Positions 21,210-33,527 of a stretch of 64,000 bases of DNA are shown piece after piece. Under the pieces are notes generated by a model. It had not been told where the DNA came from. It worked only from the letters and a program-made list of their open reading frames with translations, and did not search any database. The DNA comes from Sparassis latifolia (lineage: Eukaryota > Basidiomycota > Agaricomycetes > Polyporales > Sparassidaceae). Numbering within the stretch: position 1 is the first letter of the stretch; each line of letters starts with the position of its first letter. The stretch lies in the NCBI GenBank assembly GCA_018466975.1, contig CM031561.1, forward strand, positions 868,001-932,000, written 5' to 3'. The translations under genes were made by a program, and so were the position numbers.

Positions 21210-24200
21210 ATGGCGGACATGCAAGTGCCGTCCAGCATGCGCGTCGGCGACGAGGGACGTTGCGCTATGCGTGGCTCTTGCGGGTCCAAGGATGTGTTCG
21301 GGAAGCCTTTACCTTGCCCTTACGATGGTCCTGCATCTGAGGTGAGCTGCATCTCCAATTATATTCCACTTTGATCTCTCACGCCATTACGGTAGAATGA
21401 TGTAGACCGTACCCTCCTCGTCTCACTCTGCGGTGCTGAATACGCAGAAGGGCCCACATGTTGTACCACAGACCAACTAGAGACCCTACGCGACAACCTT
21501 GGAACAGCAGAGAATATTATCTCGACATGTCCCGCATGTCGGAACAATTTTCGTCACTTCTTTTGCTCGTTCACATGCTCTCCAAACCAAGCTACCTTCC
21601 TGAACGTTACTGCAACCCAGACATCTCGCACAGATCAGGAGGCTGTAAAATCTGTCGATTTTTTTGTGACAGAACAGTTCGGCGAAGGATTCTACGATAG
21701 CTGCAAGAACATCAAGGTGGGCAACATGAATGGCTATGCCATGGACCTCATTGGAGGAGGTGCGAAGAATTATTCCGCATTTCTGAAGTTCATGGGGGAC
21801 GAGAAAGCCATGGGTAGTCCCTTCCAAATCAATTATCCACCTACTTCTCCACCGGCAATGTCACCCTTCAATACCGTTCCTCGCAACTGCGCCGACAATG
21901 ACCTCGCCAGTCGGTGTACGTGCATTGATTGCCCTGACGTTTGTCAGACACTTCCATATATCCCGCCACCGAATGCAGAACCAATATGCCACGTTGGCGT
22001 CATCTCATGCCTGACGTTCGTTCTCATCCTCTTGTATTCACTCGCAGTTGCGTCGTTCTTCTTTGGATACGTGCTACAAGTCACAATCAAGAAACGCAGA
22101 GAAAAGTCGTACGAACGTGTGGCGCTCTCTGCCGACGCTGCATCCGAACATCTGGTCTCCCCTCGCACTCATGCACGTACACTAGTCGGCGCCTCATCAC
22201 TCGCACCGTACGTTGACGGAGAAGACTCGACTGGAACACAGTCAGAATCACGAAATTTAGGTCGTGGTGCATCACTATTGGATCCCATAGAGACTGTCCA
22301 ACCACGACAATATCGTCTCAACAATGTGCTGCGTCGTCTCTTCTACCGTCTTGGCCTCGCCACAGCATCATATCCATGGCTCACGTTTGCACTGGTATTC
22401 ACGTTGATAGGACTACTTAATCTGGGTTGGAAGAAGTTCGATATCGAGACCGATCCCGTTCGCTTGTGGGTTGCTCCAGATTCCGAAAGCAAGCTGCAGA
22501 AAGAATTTTTTGACGAGCATTTCGGTCCTTTCTACCGTCCACAGCAGATATTCGTCACCTCATCACCCATCGCGTCGTCTTCGATCCTTTCAACTGACTC
22601 ACCCACAAATGATTCAATTATGGACAGCAAGCCTCCGGTGCTCTCCTGGGAGCATCTGAAGTACTGGTTCAACGTTGAGGCTGAGATCCGCGCATTGCGC
22701 TCGTCTCCCAACGGTTATACCCTATCAGACGTGTGTTTCAAACCTGCTGGGCCTGATGGCTTCTGCGTCGTGCAGTCTGTTGCTGCATGGTTTGGAAACG
22801 ATCTGTCAATGTACGACCCCGGCACGTGGGCCTCACATTTCCTTACTTGCGCAAACTCACCTGTCGAATGTCTTCCGGACTTCCAGCAGCCCTTGGGACC
22901 ACAATATGTACTAGGTGGCCTCCCGGCCAGCAATAGCACAGACAGATTCTTGGATGCAGAGGCACTTGTGGTCACCTATGTCGTTTCAGATTCACTCGAT
23001 CGAGAACAGCAGGAGCGAGCCATGGAATGGGAGCGGACACTGCGCGGGTATCTGCAGAATCTCGGCGAGCGCATTCCTGAGGAGGCCGGACTAGAGATCG
23101 CGTGGTCGACTGGTGTCTCGCTCGAAGAAGAGATAAACAAGAGCACGAACACCGACGTGAAGATCGTTGTGCTCTCGTACCTGGCCATGTTCTTCTATGT
23201 GTCATTCACGTTGGGCAACGGTGCTGGTCTTGGCCGTGAAGACAGTATCATAGATTCTCTAACACGTTGGGCCGCCAATCTCCCCAGACTTTTCAGGAGC
23301 CCCGACATTTCTGCATCGACCATTTCCATCGACTCTCGCAACACTCCAAGCTTCTTTCCACGGCTTCCTCGCAAACTGTTCGTCGGATCCAAATTCACTC
23401 TTGGCTTGTTTGGCATTGCTCTCGTCATTCTCTCCATCTCATCGTCCATTGGATTCTTCTCCTTTGTAGGAGTGAAGGTGACGCTCATCATCGCGGAAGT
23501 GATCCCTTTCCTTGTTCTTGCCGTCGGCGTCGACAACGTATTCATACTTGTGCACGAACTCGACCGACAGAATCTCCTGCATGGTCCTAATGCTGCAACG
23601 GCGCCACCAGGCTATGGATTCACTACACCGTTGTCGCCGACTCAGGGGCGTAGCCGCTCGCAGTTCGATTCGCTACGTTCGCCTGAGGACTCCGTTGATG
23701 CCGTATCCACACCGCTGTATCTGTCCGCTGAAGAACGTATCGCGAGGACGTTGGCGAAGATGGGCCCGTCCATCCTGCTCAGCTCCGTCACCGAGACTGT
23801 AGCTTTTGCATTGGGCGCGCTGGTGCCCATGCCTGCTGTTCGGAATTTTGCCCTGTATGCAGCAGGAAGTGTGCTATTGAACGCGATTTTACAAGTGACT
23901 GTGTTCGTTAGTGCATTGGTAGTTGACTTGAAGCGAGTCGAGGTGAGTCTCATGGCTGACTCCTTTTAACTGAGAGTAATCCCTCTCATAGGCTAGCCGT
24001 GTTGATTGTTTCCCGTGCATACGAATGCCAGCCAGAATTTCGTTACCTGATGAGCCTCCGTCAGGAGGGGGTCTCGGGACTATTGCGCGGTTCATTCGTC
24101 GCCATTATGCTCCATTCTTGCTGCGGCCTATTGTCAAAGGCGTGGTCCTACTGACCTTCGGAGGAGTCTTCGTTGTTTCAATCATCTCGATCCAACACAT

Positions 24201-25706
24201 ACATCTAGGATTTGGTGAGTTTAAATGATCGCCTTGTTGAGATCTAACTGAAATCAACTCCTCGTAGATCAACGACTGGCCCTGCCATCAGAGTCCTACC
24301 TCATACCATACTTCAACAACGTGGATGCCTATCTTGACATAGGTCCCCCTGTGTATTTTGTGGTGCACGATGTTGATATTGCCCGGCGATCAGGCCAACA
24401 GCAGCTATGCGGACGCTTCACGACTTGCGAAGACTCGTCAATAGCCAATGTCCTCGAGGCAGAGCGGAAGCGGCGAGATTCGTCATTCATCGCTGAACCA
24501 ACTGCTTCCTGGATAGACGACTTCATGAATTGGCTCGATCCTCTCAAGGAGAGATGCTGTCGAGTGCGTAAGAGGGACCCAGGCGTGTTCTGCAGGGACT
24601 CAGAGTCACCCAGACTGTGTCAAATGTGTTACGCAAATCACGAACCGGAGTGGAATATCACTATGGATGGGCTGCCTGAGGGCGAAGAATTCATGGACTA
24701 TCTTCGTCAATGGCTGAATTCACCCACAACGGAGGACTGCCCGCTTGCGGGGAAGACCTCGTTTGGAACAGCTCTGTCGCTGTCTCCGGATGGCGACGAA
24801 GTTGTTGCCTCTCACTTCCGCACATTCCATACGCCCCTCAAGTCGCAGGAGGACTTGATCAACTCCTTCGCTGCGGCCCATCGCATCGCTGATGACTTGT
24901 CAAAAGAAACCGGGATGTCGGTCTTCCCTTACTCGCTACACTACGTCTTTTTTGATCAGTATGCTCACATCGTTGCCATAACTCAACAAATCCTGGGCCT
25001 TGGCTTGGCAGCGGTGCTGCTGGTCACTGCGCTGCTTTTGGGTTCATGGCGAACAGGAACCATTGTCACAGGCGTTGTTGCGCTGACGGTTACCAGCGTT
25101 ATGGGAGTGATGGGTGTTTGGGGCATCATGCTGAATGCAATCAGTCTCGTGAACTTGGTCATTTCACTGGGCATTGCTGTGGAGTTCTGTGCACACGTCG
25201 CTCGTGCATTCATGGGTGCCGGTTCCGGACTACCAGTAGACCATCCTGCTGGGCAGAAGGAGCGGGATGAACGCATGTGGACAGCGTTGGTCGATGTTGG
25301 TCCTTCTGTAAGCCTCCACAAAACATTTCAATGTCGTTAGGTGACTTATGACACGAATGATGCACAGGTCATATCGGGCATCACATTCACGAAACTGATC
25401 GGGATGTGTGTTCTTGCTCTGACACGCTCTAAGTTCCTAGAAGTCAGTTCTTTGTCTCGAGTCACTTCGCTCTGATTAAATCTGATGCTTGGACAGATCT
25501 ACTACTTCCGGATGTGGATGACCCTGATCGTCTCAGGTGCTCTCCACGGTCTTGTACTTCTCCCTGTTGTGCTCAGTTTGGCCGGAGGACCAGGGTTTCC
25601 TCTCCAGGAAGCTGACGAGGAATGGATGTCTCACGCAATACGAAACGACTACGAGTACACGTCCGTGCCCCCTCCATTGCTCGGCCGGCTGATTACTGAC
25701 TTGTGA
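21210..25706 (+). CDS. NCR1: NPC1/Ncr1 intracellular sterol transporter
   Basis: Six exons (21210-21341, 21396-23942, 23992-24214, 24268-25307, 25368-25442, 25497-25706) encode 1408 residues. NPC1 exports sterol from the vacuole or lysosome membrane. The Cys-rich N-terminal sterol-binding domain is clear (GRCAMRGSCGSK, CCTTDQLETLRDNL, CPACRNNFRHFFCSFTCSP). It is followed by a membrane segment, a luminal domain, the sterol-sensing domain with VGVDNVFILVHELDR, a second Cys-rich luminal loop (CCRVRKRDPGVFC), and a C-terminal RND bundle (IVTGVVALTVTSVMGVMGVWG). The tail is short. The first 18 residues before the sterol-binding domain (MADMQVPSSMRVGDEG) are not a signal peptide, which this family needs, so a 5' exon may be missing from the model. 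The second exon is unusually long for this locus. Confidence 0.93.
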
Positions 25707-25868
25707 AAGCAGACCATTCCTTGCAGATGACGATTCTATCACTAGCGATTGACCTGGCCCGATAGATGGACAATATGTATAAACACATGCCGCATAATAC
25801 AGTTATGCACTCCCTGGAATGCCTTTGAGACTATATACAGCACAAGAAAGAGGATCTGTCCGACAGTC

Positions 25869-26766
25869 CTAATCTCTAGGTGACCTCGATCTACTGTCCC
25901 TAATATCGTCCCGGCTGAAACTCCTCCTTCCTCTGCTGCCCGACCGCGAACGGCTCCTGCTCCGCGAGTATCGCGAATATGAAGAGTAGGACAAGGAACG
26001 AGAGCGAGAACGTGGAGTGAGTGACCTCGTGCGCGAACGACTTGAGCGCACGGAATAAGTCCTAGACCTGGAACGACGACGATAGCCTGTTCCACCGCGT
26101 TCATAGCTGGGAGATAGCCTCCTGGGTCCTAGACGATCTACTCCCCTTCTGATAGGCGAGCGAGAACGTGAACGTGAATACGGACGATACGTATCTCTTG
26201 GTGGAGGGCCTCTGCGAGCATATGGCCTGCCGCGGTAAGTGTCATTGTAGCGAGGCCTACGCGCGTATCCTCGAGGTGGAGAACGTGAGCGTGATGGGGA
26301 TCGTGAAAGCGACCTTGGTCTATCACGACCGTAGCGAGAACGTAGGGGGACGCGAGGTGAGCGCGAGCGTGAGCGAACTGGCAGCTCTGAAAGTTCGACT
26401 TTTAAGACGGCGCCATCCAACTGACCCCCGCCCATATGGGAGGCGGCTTTGTGAGCAGAAGCGGGGTCGGCGTACTCCAAGGCAGCCTTCCCTCTGTTTT
26501 GACCGGCTAATGACAAAATCAGAATGAGGCAGAAAACCGATGAGATGTTGGGAAGACGAACATTTTCCGTAGACAGGTAGGTCGAGCTTGGTGATTTCTC
26601 CATAAAAGCCAAATATTGTCCGTAGGTGCGATTCGACCACGTTTCGCGTTAGGTTGTTGATGATGACCACTTTTGCATCCAATTTGTCCTCCCCGCTGCC
26701 ATTCTCCATGTCCACATCTCCATCATGAAGAGGGTGCGGCGAAGTTGAACGTCCTCTCGTCGACAT
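25869..26766 (-). CDS. RNPS1-like RNA-binding SR protein
   Basis: Two exons (26766-26562, 26506-25869) give 280 residues. RNPS1 is a nuclear splicing activator and exon-junction-associated protein. One RRM covers residues 27-110: AKVVIINNLTRNVVESHLR, a FGFYGEI turn, and GKAALEYADPASAHKAASHM-GGGQLDG, close to the RNPS1 type (HMDGGQIDG). The C terminus is a long RS domain with repeats such as RSRSRSRSGSRGRR. The intron splits a Ser codon in the RRM. It converges on NCR1 and is divergent from DPH1. A general SR protein of the Srp type is the alternative. Confidence 0.85.
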
Positions 26767-26895
26767 GTTGGTCAGTGAGCAAGCGAGGGTGTCACGCTGA
26801 TGCGTTACTCCCCGCGCCCAAGCAGTCACGAGATAAGATAAGAATCATGGGCCGACTCTGATCTTGTCGCCGACATCATCTCAGTGCACAAAATC

Positions 26896-28686
26896 ATGTC
26901 GTCGAATATCAAAGCATCCAATGCCACCAAACCACGTAAACGATTCATTGGTAGCAAACATGCAACTCCTACGAAACATGGCATGTCGTCTATTGTCGCG
27001 AATCAGATCCCCGAAGACATTCTCACTGATGTGCAATTGAACGCCGCGATCAAACAACTTCCTTCCAATTATTCTTTTGAAATCCACAAGACCATCCACC
27101 ATGTACGGAAGAACAACGCCCAGATGGTTGCCCTTCAGATGCCGGAAGGCTTACAGATGTTTGCATGTACCATTGCCGATATCATTGAACGGTGCGGAGA
27201 TGCTTTGTGTCGGTTTGAACGTTGTATCTGAGCTGAATTTTGCTGGGCATCCTCGTAGATTTACCGATGCTCTCACCGTGATTATGGGAGACGTCACGTA
27301 TGGCGCGTGTTGCATCGACGACTACACCGCGGTAGCTTTAGGATGCGATATGCTCGTCCACTATGGACACAGCTGCCTTGGTTAGCACATAGTGGCAGTC
27401 TTTCGCGTTAATGCGCTCCAATACTTTCCATTTTCCCCAGTACCAATTGACCAAACAACAATCAAGACTTTGTATGTGTTCGTTGAGATTGCCATTGACT
27501 CTTCCCATTTGGGGCAAACCATCCGATTGAATTTCCCAAACGACCGTCGACGCTTTCACGAGGCCCTCTTGGATTCAGAAGAAACTGATAAGGACATCCC
27601 TGCTGGCAACCCATTAACACGAGGGACACATCTCCGAATCGAAGGTCCCGATTCATCTCATGAAATGAACGATACTGGGGTAGACTCTCCGAATGGTCTA
27701 TTATCTTCATACGAGCCCACTCGCCTCGCCTTGGTCTCTACGATTCAGTTTGTAGCGGCACTGTCTCGGCTAAAGGATGATTTGACCGTGGAGTACGTGG
27801 ATCCGCAGTTAGCACCCACAAGGATAATCGAGGGATCGTCGAACGCTGTTCAGCAAACATCCGCCGTTGGTCGCCCGAGATTGTGGACGGGAAAATATGA
27901 CGCTACGATACCACGTTCAAAGCCTCTATCTCCAGGCGAGATCCTGGGGTGCACGGCACCACAGTTGGGGGACGTCGATGCCTTGATGTACGAGTTTTTG
28001 TTTGACTTGTCCACTATCTCAGGTATCTGATTTCCCTTACACTTACGAACAGTTACTTGGGCGATGGTCGCTTCCACCTCGAATCAATCATGATTGCAAA
28101 CCCATCTGTACCCGCTTTCCGTTACGATCCGTACTCCAAGAAGCTCACGAGAGAAAGGTATAACCATACAGAGATGCGGACGATACGGGATCAGGCGGTG
28201 CGAACAGCGCGGCAGAGTATTGATGCGTTTTCTTCCTCGCCATCTCCCATTGGCGACATGGCCGTTAGCAGCCAGAATAATACGCTACTCTGGGGCGTGG
28301 TCCTAGGTACCCTCGGGAGACAAGGAAGCTTCCGGCAGCTCCAGGCCATCACCCATCAGCTCAGCACCTCTCGCACGCAGATACCTTACATGCCGATCCT
28401 GTTGTCCGAGCTTTCACCTGCGAAGCTGGCATTATTCAGTCCGCACATCGCGGCATTTGTACAAACTTCATGTCCTCGATTGTCCATCGACTGGGGTTAT
28501 GCATTCGACAAGCCGCTGCTCACTCCCTACGAGACGGCGGTGGCGGTCGGCAAGGCGGTCGGCTGGATGGATGATTCTCATGCAGATGAAACATCAGAGT
28601 CGGGAGCGAGAAAGGATGCATACCGCATGGACTTTTACGAGGCTGGCAGTCCATGGGCTGTAGCGAGAGCAAAGGCGGCGTATTGA
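26896..28686 (+). CDS. DPH1: Diphthamide synthase subunit Dph1 (radical ACP transferase)
   Basis: Four exons (26896-27191, 27259-27380, 27441-27987, 28053-28686) give 532 residues. With Dph2 it moves a 3-amino-3-carboxypropyl group from SAM to the EF2 histidine, the first step of diphthamide. Family motifs are [31 protein letters not shown] (first cluster Cys), VHYGHSCL, then [17 protein letters not shown], and [11 protein letters not shown] (C-terminal Cys). A cysteine in EILGCTAP is a candidate for the third ligand. The third intron (27988-28052) restores the invariant YLGDGRFH. It is about 100 residues longer than the yeast or human enzyme, because of a low-complexity insertion around residues 175-215. 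DPH6 of the same pathway is in this window. Confidence 0.93.
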
Positions 28687-28832
28687 CGTGTTAATTCATG
28701 TCAGCACCGCAGATTCCAAGGTGTATATATCAGTAAGAGTAATAATTGCACATTGCAGTCCATGTGAGTCGCTATACCCTGATGACACCATTAGTTCCAC
28801 GCTTCATGCAGGTGATGAAGTGATAGCCTGAC

Positions 28833-31800
28833 TCACCCATAAGCATATTCCACTTCGTCAACACCAGCCCCCGCATGGAAAGGACCCGACGAATCCCGTG
28901 GTATCATTCCCAACTCCGGCTCTTCCTCCTCGTTCTCATCGTCTATCGCACTGCTCTCATCGAGCTCAAATGGCAGCACAGGACGAAGACCGCCTCCGGA
29001 ACTGGAACGGCGACCATGAGCCGGTGACTTCTGCAATGCAGCCATGGTTTTGGGACTCATATGCTACATGATGTATTCAGAATGCATCCATCGGCACTAA
29101 CAGGTTAGACTCACCTCCCAGTTATTCAGATTCTCGTCAGGAACTTCTCGGTCATCCCTACCCGAGTCCAAACGCGCCTCTTCGCCGAGTTCTCCGATAG
29201 ATACGATGCTCTCGCTGTCACTAATTCCATCCGCCATATCTGACGCGAACTCGGGCAGGCGATGCCATGCCGAAGTGCCGCCGAACAACGGCCCCTGCTG
29301 CTGCGAGGCGTACTGCTCATCTGACCAACCAAGGTCCGAGAGGTACTCCTCGTATTCCTCCTCGAAGGCAATGTCCTCGGTGACGTAGGGCAGGAAGATC
29401 GACGGATCGGGTGCCTGCGCGCGCAGCGGCGGAAATACATCCGCATCGACGTTGTTCGGCGTTGCGAGCGGGCGGATGATACCAGACAGCTCGGGCCCCG
29501 GATGTAAGCCTTCCAGATGATGTGAAATGCTCGCTGTCCTTCTGTGGGTTCCAGACTGGTGTGCAGCTGCGGCTCCGTATCTCTTGGTGTTGTCTATGGA
29601 ATATCATTGGTCAGCTGGCGAGCTGCGGACGGTGCCGAGGAGGGACTCACAGAATTTGACAAGATGTCGCAGCGCTTGCTCTTGCGCCTGCGGTGCGTGT
29701 CAGATATGGAAGGTAATGTGAGAAGCCTCTCAAGCTTACATACCTGTGCGTCTGCAACATCGTCAACTTCAATACCAGTGAGCCACTCATCTCTGAGATC
29801 CGGTCTGCAATTCAAATAGATTGCAGTAATGACTTGCATATTTGCTGCGACAACCAAATTTAGTCGGGAGAACCGCAGCCAAACCAGTGCCCTTACATTG
29901 TCGCCATTTCCGCCCGCAGAACGGAACTTGACTCTTAAGCAGCTTCAGCACATGCAGCTGCAGCATGGGATGTTGCACTTTCAGCATCCGTTTGAGTACA
30001 GCCTACGACCAGAAGACATCATCAGCCCGTGCAATGCGGTGAACGTATGCAGTAATCCATTTACTCACGGAACTCTTGTATTGCACGAGCATGCGGATTC
30101 GGTGCGAGCGGTGCTTCGACAATTTCTGCATAATTTTGGCAAAATTGATCGTCGAAAAGAAATTCCGCCACGAGTAATCAGTGAGGACGTCGACTTCCTC
30201 GTCGCGCTTCAGGCCGTTCGGAAGGACATGAGTCTGCACAACAGTCTGGCGGGAGGATTTCGGCAGGTTATCTTCGGGTCGGTTGGATGGCATGGATCGT
30301 GCAAAGTTCGTCTGACAATACCGGAAGAAGCTGATATTGTGAATGGTTGGTCTACGTGAACGGCTGGAGGTACTTACTTGTTCTCGGGCGCATCGGCTTT
30401 GGAAACGATCGTGACCGACACCTCTTGCAGACCAAACATCTTTAAGATCAGTAACAAGCAGTTTGTGTCAAGCAATAACTGTCCCAGATGGTGAAACTTC
30501 ATCACATCTGTACCGTATGTGAAAAGTGAGAGTGGAACTAGGACCCGAGCAATTCTACGCACGAGATACTTTGAACCATTTCAGTGTCAAGAGCAGGATT
30601 GCAGACACGGCCTTCGACGTAATCTCGCGATGCCGTGTGACATCGATCTCATCCAAGGATGGAATCGGAGCAGGCTCTAATGCTAGAAAGCAAGTCAAGA
30701 GGGAGCAACAAAAAAATCAGACAGCTATACTGACGTGAGGGGACGCCAGGCGGAAAGCCAGCCGACGCGGCCGATGGTGGGGGTGCCGTGGCCGCAGAGA
30801 CCGTAGCTAATAGCAACTTGAGTAGTACTAGCACCCAGCCAGAGAGAACAGGCAGTACGGCACTCTGCAAATAATAAGCCAACGGCGCAAAATTTGGCAG
30901 AATACGGTTTACTAACATATATCTGCTCGACTCTTCTCAACCGCATAAGGTCTTCCTTCCTTTGCTGTGCCTTCTTTCTATCGTTACTTGACTCCGCCTT
31001 CGCCACGGAGGCTTCTGCTTCAGCGATCATAGCGTCCAGACGCACGATGTCGGGCAGGGTCTCAGAAGTCTCATCCTGTGCTGAAGACTGCAACAACATC
31101 TAGTGACAGCGCGCATACATACGTTACATGCACTCACGACCTGAGGGGGCTTCGGCTCCGCGATCTTTTCCGAGCCGGGCATGACATCCAGTCCACTCTC
31201 CGCGGTCATGCACTCCTCTCTGGTCTTCCACATCTGCCAAAGCGCGAGGCTCACGTACATGTGCCGGGTGTACAGCTTGTCCGCCTCGTCGATGGCATAC
31301 GGGACCAGCCGTGCATCCTTGTACCTCGTCATACGTGAGAAGGGGAACAGGAATGGGCGGCTCTGATCCGTCTGGAACTGTTGCTTCTTGGGCTTTGGCG
31401 ATGGCGGCGGGGACGGCGCAGGAGTAGCGGGCTGAGGTCCGGGGCGAAAAGACTGGTTGGATTGAGCGTGGAATGGGAGCCCGTGCGAGTTCTGTGGAAG
31501 GCCTGTGTGCTGGATGTCGACTTCATCATGCTCATAATGGTGACGGATAGGGATAGGTGAATATGCTTGGGCGAGTTTGGCGGTGACTACGCGGATACGG
31601 GCAGGAACGGGTACTGGGGAAACGATGTCGACCGGGGCTGGGGGAGGCGTAAAAGTTGGGTATTTGATGGAGATTTCTTGACGGAATGTCTCGATGTCCA
31701 GAGGAGACGCCTTGATGGGTTGGGCTAGGATGGTGTTAGCGCAGGCATCAATCTCCTTGTAGCAGATGTTTACCTTCATCTGAGACAAGTGGGAGGCCGG

Positions 31801-33009
31801 CAAGCTCTCGCGACAATTGCTTCACACGGGCAATTTCACGTATCCCGCCGCAGCATGTAAGTAAGGTTTTCCAGAGGACAAGAAGCAGCTAGAGGCGCCA
31901 TGAGCGATGACACCTATGAATGATTGGCGTGGTGCGTCACCTTCTTGACTGGGTAGCCTTTGGCGCTCTTGTCACGCAGCCCGGCCACCACATTGAATAG
32001 GTAAACCGGTAAGGGAGGATCCAAACTCACTAACCGTGCATGACATGAACAGTAAGCAAGAGTGGCGAATAAGATCGGCACGAAGGGATACGCAATCTAC
32101 TTACTCAACTCGTCGGCAAAATCATCGTAGCCCTTGAAGACTTCTACCATGTGATATAGCATACCGAGGTACACCGATAGCTCGGTCGTAACTTCTTCCA
32201 TGAAGTCGGCTTTTTCCGACGGAGAGATGTTGAAGTGGGAAGCGTCCGAGTCCGACAGGCTGCTATGAAACAGACATCATTGAATATCAGCAGAGTGAAA
32301 GCTAGCGTGCGTGGTAGTATGATACCATAGGAGATCGTGTTTCGAACTGGCAATTTTGATAGCTTCTACGATGTTGCTCAAGCCATTGGCAGCGCGCACG
32401 ACCTTACAATTCTCAAAGATCCAATGCAATTGATGTTCCGCAGATGATGTCTCCGCAAAGGTGCCTTCAGGGCGTGTGTCAGCGGCTGATACGCGATGAC
32501 GCGGCACGGCAGACCTTGTAAGACGTAAAGGAGCCTACGGGCGTTGGTGAAGCGGATCTCTGTGTCACGATGCTCTAAACTTTCAAGGAGAAGCTCGATA
32601 TGCGCTTTGCGCTGCGCAAACGAGCTCTTGGTCCACTCTGGCTGTGGGGTGAGCGCGACTGGACGCGACTGACGCGCTGGGGACACACCTCCGGTGAAGG
32701 AGCCTTCCCAGGCCTTGAGATTCTCCGCGACCTGGGGCATTTCGACGTAAGAATAGAACTCCTCGATCTCATTGAGGACTGTGTCCTCGTCATCGTATCG
32801 GAAGTCATAATACGTTTGCTGTTCCCTTGCGGGTGTCAGGGTATGGAATGGGGCGGGGGAGACAAGGAACGCATGCCTTTGGTTTGGGAACGGATGTAAC
32901 CATGGCCTTGAGCTGGCCGAGGGTAATAGAATCGAGACCGACCTGCGTCTGGCCATGAGACTGGGAATCCTGAGACATGTAGGAGGATGGGAGCTGAGGA
33001 AAGACCATT
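28833..33009 (-). CDS. FAR11: Far11/STRIP homolog, STRIPAK complex scaffold
   Basis: An intron-rich gene for the STRIPAK phosphatase-kinase complex subunit Far11/STRIP (N1221 plus DUF3402 domains), which controls cell fusion, polarity and development in fungi. Readable blocks are TLGQLKAMV, then the N1221 start YYDFRYDDEDTVLNEIEEF-YSYVEMPQVAENLKAW, EWTKSSFAQRKAHIELLLES, LHWIFENCKVVRAANG, a Pro-rich linker with SRPFLFPFSR, the DUF3402 part SWRNFFSTINFAKIMQKLSK, KVQHPMLQLHVLKLLKSQVPF, NMQVITAIYLNCRPDLRDEW, and ALRHLVKFYNTKRYG. The acidic C terminus ends EVEYAYG. I confirmed the last introns (one at 29064-29114); the full set of about 20 exons was not modelled. The start is the ATG at 33009. A further upstream Met at 33237 would need a frame-changing intron. 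Convergent with DPH1. Confidence 0.87.
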
Positions 33010-33527
33010 GCCGCTGCCTGCTGCCACCGCCTGAGTCTTTGGCGTCTGGTGTGGGGGGGAAGGCGCAGCGGTAATATTACATAAGCAGCGGTAGACGGAT
33101 AAGGGTGAGGGAAATTCTCCTGTCCAGCACCATCTTGGCCCCCCAGGATCCGACGGTCCCTCCTCTGTCGGTCCATCGTTGCCAGTTTTTTCCTCCTCAT
33201 CCCCGACGACAACGACGACGTCGACAGGAGAGGGCATCCCCGTCTGCTCTTGTTGGAGATTCTCTGGTTGGTCGTAGAGGTAGCCTTGTGGCCACGTCCA
33301 TCGTCAAGTCTACCCCCGCTCGAGCATCTCAAAAGGCACGCCTTCGCTGTGCGTTTGCCACAATCTCGCCGACTATCCATTGTTCTCGTCGACCAACTTC
33401 TGCCGTTTCAGCTCTTTACGACTTACCTTACGACTCCTCTTTCTATCCTTTCCTCTCTTCCCAGCCGCCTCGACTGCTGCGCCTCAGCTGTCCCGTCTGC
33501 CTTTTTTCTGTTCTCCTTTAATTGCAG

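Noticed and set aside
33010..33237. Upstream exon of the far11 homolog beginning at the ATG at 33237
   Set aside because: Needs a frame-changing intron that I could not place; kept only as an alternative start.
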